Assembly: GCA_032717465.1 (NCBI GenBank)
Contig: CM064732.1
Coordinates: 23,387,424-23,451,423, forward strand
Reading direction: 5' to 3'
DNA length: 64,000 nt
Origin: Coenobita brevimanus
Lineage: Eukaryota; Arthropoda; Malacostraca; Decapoda; Coenobitidae
Under the pieces are notes generated by a model. It did not search any database, was not told where the DNA came from, and saw only the letters and a program-made list of their open reading frames with translations. Positions 49,331 to 63,329 of this stretch are shown one piece after another; the stretch's first letter is position 1, and each line of letters begins with the position of its first letter. Made by a program: the position numbers and the translations under genes.

Positions 49331-49822
49331 AAGGGCATGACTAAAACATCACCTACACAGGGGGAGAGAAAATTCTAGCTGAATAGGGAAGTTGTAGCCA
49401 CGAGTATTTCTTTTATGTGTATCATTTTATGTCTCATCCATGAATGTGACAACAGAATAATTAAATAGAAACTAATGATTAAGAACGTAGGATAGTTGTG
49501 CCTATTTTTTTTTTTTTTCGTTCATCAGCGTGACCGAAGCATTATTAATGTGGAAAAAGTTCATTGTTTTTGCTTGTTTATCAGAATGACGGAAACAGTA
49601 TTAAAAAGAGAAAAGGTTGGCAAAGCAGGGAGGCTGCAGCTTCGGGTATTTCTTGTATCGGTCTATCCAGGTACTACCTAGCACGTACTACAGGGTGTTC
49701 CAACACCTTAGCCCCCCCCGTGCGCAGCATAACTGGGTCGTCACTAACTAAAATCACTAATACAGTAGGAAAGTACATTTAATTGCTTATTCAAATACCA
49801 AATTTTATGGTAATCTAATAAT

Positions 49823-49842
49823 TATTTCTCTTTTTATTACAG
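49823..49842 (+). promoter_or_regulatory. Splice-acceptor-like sequence before the transposase
   Basis: TATTTCTCTTTTTATTACAG ends 12 bases before the transposase ATG: a polypyrimidine tract and terminal CAG as in 3' splice sites. No matching donor is proven. It could be chance or a functional 5' UTR intron edge. Confidence 0.35.
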
Positions 49843-49854
49843 ATTTTGTGAAAC

Positions 49855-50937
49855 ATGTCTTTGGTGAATGATTCAGAGAAATTGAGGTGGATATGCCGCA
49901 TTATGGCCATCACTTTTCGCATCGCCAAAGATCAGCCGGCAGGAACCATATCCCGATCCTGGGTTGCCAGATGCTTGAAGAGATCTGAAGACTTTGTCAA
50001 ACGTAATTGGAATCGTGATCCATTTGACTGCGAAATGGACAGGCGGCCTGCTCAAGTGGCAGAAAGCTTGTCTCAGGAAAGCAAGGAAATCATCACCGAG
50101 TCGCTTGCTAGAGAGAAAAAAAGTATCCGCGGGCTTCAAAAGGAGATTGAACGGATTCAAGGGAAGAAAAAGAGTCTTGCAAGCATCCACAGGTTTCTTC
50201 ACTCCATTGGTGCCAAGGCTTTTCATCAGGTTCCAGCGCCAAAACTGTCGCAGAAAAATGTGGAGGATCTCATGTGGTCTTGTGAGTTTTTGAGCGAGTG
50301 GACAACAGATGATTTCCTTTTCTTGGCTCCTTCAGATGAATTTTTTATTTATGAGGTTCGTCATCCCAACTTTCAGAACGACAGAATTTGGGCTCTTAAC
50401 ACTGATGACATTCCGAAAGAACTGAAGATTCGAGAGAGATCAAAATCTGAACGATGTGTTGGTATCTTTTTGATGTTCACGACGAAAAGGTTGATGTGGG
50501 TCGTCAAAGAACAAGGACAATCATGGAATGGAAGATACTTCCGAGACATTGTGTTGATTCAACATGTCATTCCATTCCTAAAAAGCTCAGAAAATGTCCT
50601 TAGCATCAAGGAAACCACATTTCTGCACGATCGAGCTCCGTGCATGAGTGCTCTGGCAACGCAAAATCTTCTGAAGGCAAACAAAGTTGATTTTTTCGGA
50701 AATGATGAGTGGCCCGGAGCATCGCCTGACCTCAACGCCTGTGAACATTTGGGAGCAATACTTAAGGACAGGGTTGAACAACGTCTTCAGAACGCCGGGG
50801 AAGACCTCCTGCTTACTGTGGCCAATGTCCTCGAAGAAATGGAGTTCGACCACGAGTTGTTTGTGTCACTCCTGGAATCTTACCCGGCACGATTGGAAGC
50901 AGTTCGAGCAGCGGCCGGTGGGCACACCAAATATTGA
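49855..50937 (+). CDS. mariner/Tc1-type transposase (DD37E spacing)
   Basis: A 360-residue protein, the usual length for this superfamily, which cuts and pastes its element by a DDE/D nuclease in the nucleus. Residues 1-110 should form the helix-turn-helix DNA-binding part (basic, with IRGLQKEIERIQGKKKS). The catalytic triad is visible: D161 in APSDEFFIYE, D259 in TFLHDRAPCMSA and E297 in WPGASPDLNACEHLG, with 37 residues between the last two. The ATG at 49855 is chosen because an in-frame TGA lies two codons upstream. No internal stop or frameshift. Terminal repeats flank it on both sides. It is the only convincing intact protein in the window. DD37E groups are known in insects; subgroup placement needs a phylogeny. 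Confidence 0.92.
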   Translation: MSLVNDSEKLRWICRIMAITFRIAKDQPAGTISRSWVARCLKRSEDFVKRNWNRDPFDCEMDRRPAQVAESLSQESKEIITESLAREKKSIRGLQKEIERIQGKKKSLASIHRFLHSIGAKAFHQVPAPKLSQKNVEDLMWSCEFLSEWTTDDFLFLAPSDEFFIYEVRHPNFQNDRIWALNTDDIPKELKIRERSKSERCVGIFLMFTTKRLMWVVKEQGQSWNGRYFRDIVLIQHVIPFLKSSENVLSIKETTFLHDRAPCMSALATQNLLKANKVDFFGNDEWPGASPDLNACEHLGAILKDRVEQRLQNAGEDLLLTVANVLEEMEFDHELFVSLLESYPARLEAVRAAAGGHTKY

Positions 50938-51169
50938 TATAAATTCTTACAAGTGTGCACATGTGTTGGCAATTAATACAGCTATTCTGTCATATATTTG
51001 TTTCCTTTCTACCTTTTTTAATTTAAGCTGGGCAGGGGGGGGCTAAGGTGTTGGAACACCCTGTAGTACGTGACAAAAGATGTATAAAGAAACAAAGAGA
51101 AAGGCAGAACAGAGAAGTGATTTGTACCATAGTCTCTCTCACATTAATTTATCAGCGTGACAAAATCAT

Positions 51170-51172
<3 letters not shown>

Positions 51173-51205
<33 letters not shown>
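51173..51205. repeat. (CT)n microsatellite
   Basis: About 16 CT units shortly after the mariner element. Confidence 0.95.
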
Positions 51206-51207
<2 letters not shown>

Positions 51208-51209
51208 TA

Positions 51210-51620
51210 CTAGCAGGGGTACCCGGCATTGTCCGGGCAAAAAAGGCGAATACTATAATCCTATTTGTTCTAGTTCAGTCTTTCTACTCCAGAAGGACCA
51301 TGTGGAGTACCTCGTATGCTTTTGAAGAGGGATTATAAGAGGACCAGGAATTTTCTATTTCTGCTATTGCAGAGCAAAGCGCAGTATTTGTGCGTACTTG
51401 TTTACTGTTACTGTTGACCTCAAATGACCTCCGACCGGTGACCTCAAACGACTTCGGAGGTTAACCTCACATAGCCTAAGTCCGAAATGAAGATCATGTG
51501 AGTTTCCATGCCAAAAACTGGGCTGCAGGGGTACCCGGCTTTGCCCAGGCCAAAAAGGCTAACACACTACTGGTGACCTCAAATGACCCAGATCTGACTT
51601 TTTACCCCCCCACAACCATC
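51210..51620. repeat. Repeat segment with two GGGGTACCCGGC motifs
   Basis: CAGGGGTACCCGGCATTGTCC (near 51214) and CAGGGGTACCCGGCTTTGCCC (near 51527) are near-identical. Between them TGACCTCAAATGACC occurs twice or more. GGGTACCCGGC-TTGCCCGGG-type words occur in dispersed repeats of many invertebrates as I recall; the family is not identified. Confidence 0.5.
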
Positions 51621-51714
51621 CCTGGCTCACCCTGATTCAGAATATATATGGGTCTTGGGATCTCTGGCCCTTGGTTTGGGCGTGATAGGACAAACAAACA
51701 ATGCAGCTCTCTAT

Positions 51715-51774
<60 letters not shown>
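51715..51774. repeat. (AC)n-(AT)n microsatellite at SINE 3' end
   Basis: AC then AT units, abutting the (GCA)n 3' end of the minus-strand SINE. Confidence 0.95.
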
Positions 51775-51776
<2 letters not shown>

Positions 51777-52170
51777 CAGCAGCAGCAGCAGCCGTTTTAG
51801 TATCCACTGCAGGACCGGCCAATCCCGACCGAAGTCTGGACGATACAGCCAATGTATCTCTACCAAGTGGCTTAGGCTGTCTGGTAGAGATTGTATGTAG
51901 GGTGAGAAGTGCTTATAAGTGTAATTGTAGCGTTGGAGTGGCTTTGATTGTGTGTGTAGCCTGTGAACCAAGTGTAATCGGCCCGCGCAAGCCGACTGGG
52001 TGCAAGCATACTTTACAGTAAGCGACACTGGTTCAACCACAGCACCCCTTGTGTCCGTCAATGCAATACGTGGCCGGATGAACACTCCCAAAGTTTATTA
52101 CCCTGGCGGGACGCGAACCCTGGCTCACCCTTGTACGAAACGCACACTTTACCACCGTACCACAGAGGCT

Positions 52171-52173
<3 letters not shown>
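51775..52173 (-). mobile_element. tRNA-derived SINE, minus strand, with RTE-like tail
   Basis: On the minus strand from 52173 it has an A box (TGGTACGGTGGTAAAGTG, 52145-52162) and a B box (CCAGGGTTCGCGTCC, 52109-52123), a ~300-bp body, and a 3' end GCAGTGGATACTAAAACGG then (CTG)n. The last ~30 bases match the 3' end of the RTE-like LINE at 3138-5340 (GCAGTGGTATTGTAAAGG then (CTG)n), so the SINE probably borrows that LINE's machinery. Length is about 400 bp. Confidence 0.85.
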
Positions 52174-52256
<83 letters not shown>

Positions 52257-52329
52257 TCAGTTTTACAAGAAACAGGAAATTTTCATTTTTTTTTTCGAAC
52301 GTTGATTAGTCCCCGAAAACACACACACA

Positions 52330-52389
<60 letters not shown>
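52173..52389. repeat. (AT)n at 52173-52254 and (AC)n at 52318-52389
   Basis: Two long dinucleotide arrays separated by about 63 bases, adjoining the SINE 5' end. Confidence 0.95.
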
Positions 52390-52391
<2 letters not shown>

Positions 52392-53899
52392 AGCTGTTGC
52401 AGCAAAGTAGGGGAAAGTTGGCAAAGCAGAGAATTTCTATCAGCCTAATTAACTTAACCATCAGCATTATTTGGTCACACGATACTCGCGACGAAATCCA
52501 GAACGGTCGCCTAACCAGCTCTTGCAAGCCTAACGATCATCACTCTTCCCCAAAGCATGTCGTGTTCTTTTAATTTATTCTCGTTATTTCACACCTTGTC
52601 CTCAGAACTGTCATACTTCTTCACTCAGATTATTTCCTTATTTTCTATTCACCTAGCCTAACGAGTGGGTACCAGAATGTAAGCCTACTACTGCGGGATA
52701 TTTCCTGAGGAAAGGTAGAGACCTAGCAGTAACTGATTATCTGTTTTAGCAACCCTAGAACCTTCTTGTTCTCAATTTTTCACACCTTTTTCTATCAACT
52801 TGCAATTTGTTAATCCTTGATTATGATACATCATATTTTGCTGTTACCTTTTATTTTCATTGCACTTACTAACTGCCTCTGGTATTGAATTGTTTAACGA
52901 CGGCCATATTTAACCCTTCTACTCTGTGAAACTTTCCTTACTTGAAATAAAACTTTTCGAAGGACTAAAAAAAAAAGAAAAAAAAAAAGAAAGTCATAGT
53001 AGAGGACTGTTTAACTCTTTGAATGTGGTAACGTCAAGACTGATTCATTTTGGCAGCCGTGGGTGACATTATTCAACTTGGGAGAGACCCCCGTACTGGG
53101 CGAGTTATATGTCATCTCACCTAATTCCTTCTGTAAGGTTACCTTCTACTGTATTCCCTCTAGATGTTGTTGTTGCCCCAGGCTCATCCGAATGTGAACC
53201 TGAATTTCAGCCTGATGTCGCCCTTCTCGGTCTGTCATCTTCCTTTCGAGGAACACAGAGGCGAGTTAAAGGAGCTTTGTGTAACCAAGCAGCAGAGACA
53301 CCCAGAAATAACGGTGCCACAGCGCGAAGGCATCCCTCCCACACACCATTTTAACTATAACCTACCACTGGGAGCCTTTGCTCAACTTAACCCCTTTCAA
53401 TCGGATGACGTATTTTAGTTAACTGAGTACTTTTTTTTTTTTTTTACTGGACATGGCAGATCATCCTTTTCACTTTAACTAGTGTCTATTCAGCTAAATA
53501 AAATAGATGATGGTAGTGAAAATAAAACTAAAACATCATAGGACTCGAACAATTGAGGAAACTACACAGGTCTGCAAAAAGTTGTATTAATTCTGAATAG
53601 TTATTTTTTATTGCACTTATGAACACAATACACAAAATAAATTTAGAATGCTTCCATCACATCATATGTTAATAAAAAAATTAATTAATTAAACAATAGC
53701 AAAATATAAATGTTAATCGATCTATACTGTAGAATACTGCTCCAAATTGATTGAAAATGAATGTACAGTATCTAGTAAATGTAATTTTTTAATCATATAC
53801 ATAAAGGAAACAATACTGTATAATCCATGACTCACATACTTCTCTAGTCTTTGTAACTTCTCAGTTTTAGTGCTCTAAAACTTTGGTGGCCAGTCGTTT
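52390..53899. other. No gene seen
   Basis: Mostly AT-rich, with A runs near 52970 and T runs near 53431. The overlapping 81- and 84-codon ORFs at 53109-53418 have no motif. Confidence 0.5.
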
Positions 53900-55090
53900 G
53901 TGCACTTTTTCTGGTGCGTAACTATAATCATCTAAAATTAGTCCGCAGTCATACTGACATCCCAACGTCCCTGATATCTTTTTTCCAAGTCCTTGATATC
54001 CCGATGACATCTTTCACACTGTTCTTCACTCTCCACTTCAAGATTTTCGGGGGAAAATTTCAAATGCGAATCCAAAAAGTGGACTTTGAGACTCATGTTG
54101 CATCCCAAGTCCATAAACTTGACCAACTAATTTCTCTCAGTTTCTCTGTAATTTAGGTCCTTATTGTTACCTAAAAACTTAGAAATTACTTCTTTGAATT
54201 ATATCCAAGCCTCTCGTTCCAGGTCGTTCATCGCATCATGAAATTCTGGATAAGAAATCAGTTTTCTATCAGGTCCAGTAAATTCGCCCTCTTTCAGTTT
54301 ACTTTCAGACAAACCAGGAAACTTCTGGCATAAATACATAAAACAGGTTCCATCTTTTGATACCGCTTTGACGAGCTGCTTCATTAATCCAAGCTAGATA
54401 TGAGGCGATGGAAGAAGCACCTGATTTGGATTAATTAAACTAGATCTAATGATGTTTTTGGCACCAAACTGTGGATTATTTCTACTTGGCCATTCCATCT
54501 GAACCCAGTGTAAATCATGGCTCTGCTGTCCCATTCAGTGAGAAAACATGGGAATTTTTTTGTACCCTGACTGCTGACCCAGTAAGATACACAAAACTTT
54601 CAGGCCCCCACTTATGAACCAACGGTGTTCATTGTAATTGATTTTCTCGTGAAGATTTGTCGAATTCTGGCACGTTTCTTCTAAATGCACAGAATAAACA
54701 ACAACTGTTGATGCATATTTATTACCATTATGAAGTACCCCTTTTCAGGCTTCTTTTAAATGAATCTAATACTCTCCATTCTTCAGCATTATGATCTCTG
54801 CCAAGTTCCTGCACTACGTCATTTACGTCAGTGCAATAAACCATGGATCTGTGTTTCTTGAAATATGGTGCAAATTCTTTTCCTCTGTTTCGGTGCCGAG
54901 AGAAAGTTCTGTCTGATGTAATAAGTTTTTATCTTTTAATCGGGACCCCAAGAGCTCTGCAGCATCTCTGGGGAGACCGAGGTCTCTTACTAAATCATTA
55001 AGTTCATCCTGAGAGAATGGCTGTGGCTCATTGCTTGAACACTTTGGGACAAACTCTTCATTGTCTACCGCAGCACTTTCTTCCTCTGAG
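53900..55090 (-). pseudogene. Pseudogene of a multicopy protein family of unknown function
   Basis: Minus-strand pieces match a family I recall as present in many copies in arthropod and some vertebrate genomes. From 54384 downward: MKQLVKAVSKDGTCFMYLCQ and FPGLSESKLKEGEFTGPDRK. Near 54100: LGCNMSLKVHFLDSHLKF, then PENLEVESEEQ and ERCHRDIKDLEKRYQGRWDV (His and RYQGRW are typical). An upstream part (54400-55080) contains FPCFLTEWDSRA and a region like DLVRDLGLP. Many stops and shifts make it non-functional. It is probably mobilised by, or part of, a transposon, but I see no terminal repeats. No function is assigned. Confidence 0.6.
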
Positions 55091-58049
<2,959 letters not shown>

Positions 58050-60050
58050 TACCCGAGGATTGACTGTCGTGAGGGTTGCTTCGACCATCTTCATCGTGGC
58101 ACACTCCGATTCGGTTGCACAGTGTGCCACTTCCCTCCCCATCTCCAATTGGAGACCTATAGTGCGACATGTGGGGTATCTTGGAGATCACTGTTGAGGT
58201 AACTCGTGATGAATGATGTACTTGAGCTTCACTCCCTATTGCACCAAGGATAAGGAGTACATCTTTAGAAATGCCAAGGATGCCACTGTTCCCCATAATT
58301 CATGCATCTTCAGGCCTCTGCTTAGATCTTTTTCGAAAATCGCCTCCCGCATGAGCTTGTACATAGCCCACTTTGAGAAAGTGACACCTGAGTTGCTGTA
58401 AACGAGAACCTATGTCGGTGCCCTCACCACAACACAGTGAGTATGTACAGAGTGATGGGTGATGTTCATCCTCCAACACTGAATCATCAGAAAGCCCAGG
58501 TGAAAATCTTCCCTATTGTTCTTAGCTAATGACCTGGGGAAATGTGGCAGGAATGCTATCAACCCGATTTGGAATATTCTGGTCCATCTTCTTGAGGTGA
58601 GGGAAGACAAGTGAGTCAAGGACTGCAGTGATACTGACAATGGTGAAAGAATCCCCGTCTCAGTAGGGAGATGGCACTGACGAGACTTAATGGCAGACCA
58701 TACCACAAGGGTTCCACGAGGACAACTGATACTTCAGTGGTCACTGCTCCTCTGAATTGTCTGCTTGCATCCCTTCACACCTACGGTAGTTGTGAAGCAC
58801 TCATCTAGCAACAAACGCTCATCCCTTTTCTGTCCAACTCTCTAATGCAAGTGTTAACCACTACTCCCAGTCCTTCATGTATGCAACAGGTAAACTCTGG
58901 AACTGTCTCCCTCTGTCTGTATATCCTACTGCCTATGATCTCCAGTCTGTCAAACGCAGTGTGTCCAGGCATCTTGAAATTATCGGATCATGAATTTGGC
59001 TCTCTGTTATTTTGTTTTTGTTTTTTCTTGGAGGGAACAGTCTTGCGGGCACTTGGCCTTTGGTTCCTTCTTTCTTGCACAAAAAAACAAAAAAACAAAA
59101 TGAACTGCGATGGTGTCACTGCTTCTGCCTCTCCTATGTGTGAGATCAACAGGAGGGACAGGACCACGAACTCCATCACTGGTGGGTTGCTCAAATATGG
59201 CCAAAAGTGACAGAATGCACTCTAGCAGGACTGGTGCTGTTTGTTGAAGGCATGTTATGCATGTAGGATATCCCGTATGGCAGTCAACAGGTAATGAAAG
59301 GATATAGCCCACCACAGACACACCATGAGTGAGGGCTCAGAGCTTCCAGGTGGTCTAGGACTTTGGTCACTAACTGGGGAGTAAATACACAAACTTCAAC
59401 GTGTTCAGCTCCTCATTTAACATATCCAGACCTCCTGTCAGCGTTTGCTCTAGGCACTTAAAGAAGAAGTAGGTACATATCCCTGGCTGTGAAGAAGCCA
59501 ATCTGGGGTTGGTCCCACCAAATAATAAATGAATTGGACATGCCTCTCCTGAGAGTCCATTAAGCAGAGGCTGGCTTAACCTCAAGAGTGCACTGGTTCT
59601 CCTCGCTAGGCACATATGGAGTCAATAGGAACACTTGGCAACAGTAGGCTCACTGCAGAACCTCCTGTCAAGTTAAGCAAAACCTCGGACTTGAAGGTAC
59701 CCTGCTTGTTTATGCAGTGCATCATCACCTGAACGTCCATCTGGAGGTGAACTGCCATTCCTGGTGAGGAATGGATCTCCTCCAGGGCTAGGAGAACCAC
59801 CCTTATTTCTGAGAAGCCCTGTCCTTTTTAACCACACTTCTTGCAACTGATGCATCAGTGACCAGTGCACACTCGCACCATGGTTAGAGGAATCAGTCAC
59901 CACAGTCAACTGGGGCTCCGGTGGGGACCATGGTACCCACTGGTCGTGTGATGGGCCTCAGCCATCTTTGTACGGGCTTTGTGAGGCAGTGGGGTATTGA
60001 TCACTGCATATCCCGTAACATTTCCTCAGCTGAAGCCACCTTGCTGACCT
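58050..60050 (-). pseudogene. DIRS-like retroelement: RNase H and tyrosine recombinase remnants
   Basis: Minus-strand fragments follow the RNase H then tyrosine-recombinase order of DIRS-type elements. At 59870-59920 is PQLTVVTDSSNHGASVHWSL (RNase H, first Asp). Near 59640-59780 is VLLALEEIHSS...VHLQMDVQVMMHCINKQG (Glu, then the Asp/NKQG block). After a divergent region, 58640-58690 has SAIKSRQCHLPTETGI, and 58240-58400 has SGVTFSKWAMYKLMREAI then LKMHELWGTVASLAF. The latter resembles the HxLR box, with R changed to W. DIRS elements integrate by recombinase rather than integrase, so no target duplication is expected. RT is missing. A LINE 3' fragment on the + strand lies inside. Heavily decayed. 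Confidence 0.6.
58740..59100 (+). pseudogene. LINE ORF2 C-terminal fragment with A-rich tail
   Basis: The + strand from about 58840 reads NHYSQSFMYATGKLWNCLPL and SVYPTAYDLQSVKRSVSRHL, the C-terminal signature (LWNSLP...FK-V..HL) of many LINE ORF2 proteins. It ends in (A)7C(A)7CAAAA near 59081-59100. It is a 5'-truncated insertion, lying between the RNase H and recombinase parts of the minus-strand DIRS remnant. Confidence 0.65.
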
Positions 60051-60959
60051 CCCAGATAAGGCGGCAATGAGCTTACCATGAAAGATTAAGAAATGTTACT
60101 TACTATTTTATTATCCAAAGAAGGACCCACTGCTTCCATTTGTAGCACTAAGCAAAGATGCTAACACTTCCGTCATATAATCCAAAAAAAAAAAAAGAAC
60201 TTAACATAGTACAGTATATATTACCCTGGCACACTACTTATAAGTCATCCTGGTCTTGGCATAGATGTGATACTGGTACCTGGGCCATCTTCTTTGACTC
60301 TGGAATTTTGTAAGTTCCTTGGATATGGTGGTTAGCAGCAAACATCATCCAGTTTTGGGTGATAATTACTTACAACTAATACCACCTATTTCACCATTCT
60401 CCCAGGACTCATCTTACCACAAACTCAAACATATACTCAGACTGAAACTTTAACTCATTCTGAAACTCGTACTGAAACCATGGGTTGGAGACCCAGAAGA
60501 TCGTAAGTTCATGTTCGGACATACCGAGGCAGGAGAGGACTGGTGCAATCGTCCTCCTGTTACAAAGGGGTTCTTCAGAGTGACTCCCATATTGTCATGA
60601 CAAGTTCAGAAAAAAAGTATTATGGTTCCTCTCATGATGTATTTCATTACTGAATCCTTCTACTCTAACAAGACATATATTAGAATTCTGAATGAATTTC
60701 AGTAACACAAAGCAAAGTTATTATGAAACAACTGACTTATGTAGCATCTTATCAGGGTGCGTTGGGGACTAGTTTTTGTATCACATCGTCAGTTACAATG
60801 GCCTTAAACTCATGTTCCCTGCACAGTATGTTTCCAAAGTATAGTGTTTTTTTTTTTTTAATGGGGAAAATAAATAAATAAGGTAATCCGGTCCATGTAC
60901 TCTATTTAACACCACTGCATGGTATTACCCTATCTGTCAAGCACACAAGCATGCGTTAC
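60051..60959. other. No gene recognised
   Basis: Between the DIRS remnant and the LINE. Short A/T runs near 60185 and 60846. Parts may be unrecognised upstream portions of either element. Confidence 0.45.
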
Positions 60960-62760
<1,801 letters not shown>

Positions 62761-62884
62761 GTTTTAGCTAATAATGATTAACCTAGACAGAAGCATGAAT
62801 ACGGAAATTTACAATACAATCGTGATATGAAATCAACAAATTAATCTCTCTTCTGTAGTACCGAAAAAATAAGCCAACTGGCTC

Positions 62885-63329
62885 GTATACATGTTACACA
62901 TAGACTGTGAAATCAGTTATTTCGTGAAATGCCTAGTCAGTTCGTCAAATCCATCTAAATTGGAATGGGTTAACTTAGGTTAGGTTAATTTAGGCTGTGG
63001 TTAGGTTAGGCTGGGATAATCTAGGTTAAGTTTAGGTTAGGTGAGGCTAGGTTTGGTTAGGTGAGGTGAGGTGAGGTTAGATTAGGTTAATTTCGATGAA
63101 CGTGAGTTATGTTAAGCTTTCATCAAAATTAACCTAACCTAACCTAACAAGACCCTGCGTAACCCCATATAACCTAGCCTAATCTTAATCTAGATTATCA
63201 CATTGTGACCTAACCGCAGCCAAAATTAACGTAACCTAAATTAACCCATCCCAGTTTAGACTCGTTTCACGAATTGACTAGGCATTTCACGAAATGACTG
63301 ATTGAACAGTCTGCCTGTAACATATATAC
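62885..63329. mobile_element. Foldback palindromic element with TTAGG-like arms
   Basis: The two halves are inverse over most of 445 bp. On each side, inward from the ends: GTATA(C/T)ATGTTACA, AGACTGT--AATCAG, ATTTCGTGAAATGCCTAGTCA, GGGATGGGTTAA-like, then several TTAGGT/AACCTA units. The centre lies near 63100. No ORF. It looks like a foldback-type or MITE-like element. The TTAGG words resemble the arthropod telomere repeat but occur in both orientations and are mixed with TTAGGC/TGAGG variants, so this is not a telomere. Confidence 0.75.

Larger units (their letters stand above)
49691..51063 (+). mobile_element. mariner/Tc1-superfamily DNA transposon, apparently intact
   Basis: 1373 bp with near-perfect terminal inverted repeats of about 37 bp: CAGGGTGTTCCAACACC then TTAGC and eight C at 49691-49719, inverse at 51035-51063. 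It is flanked by TA (49689-49690 and 51064-51065), the target duplication of this superfamily. Outside the TA, CACGTAC (49682) and GTACGTG (51066) are also inverse, so either the target was palindromic or the repeat is 9 bases longer. It contains a single intact transposase ORF. Confidence 0.92.

Noticed and set aside
62960..63240. Telomere or interstitial telomeric array (TTAGG)
   Set aside because: The TTAGGT words are irregular, occur in both orientations and lie in the arms of a palindrome. It is not a tandem TTAGG array.
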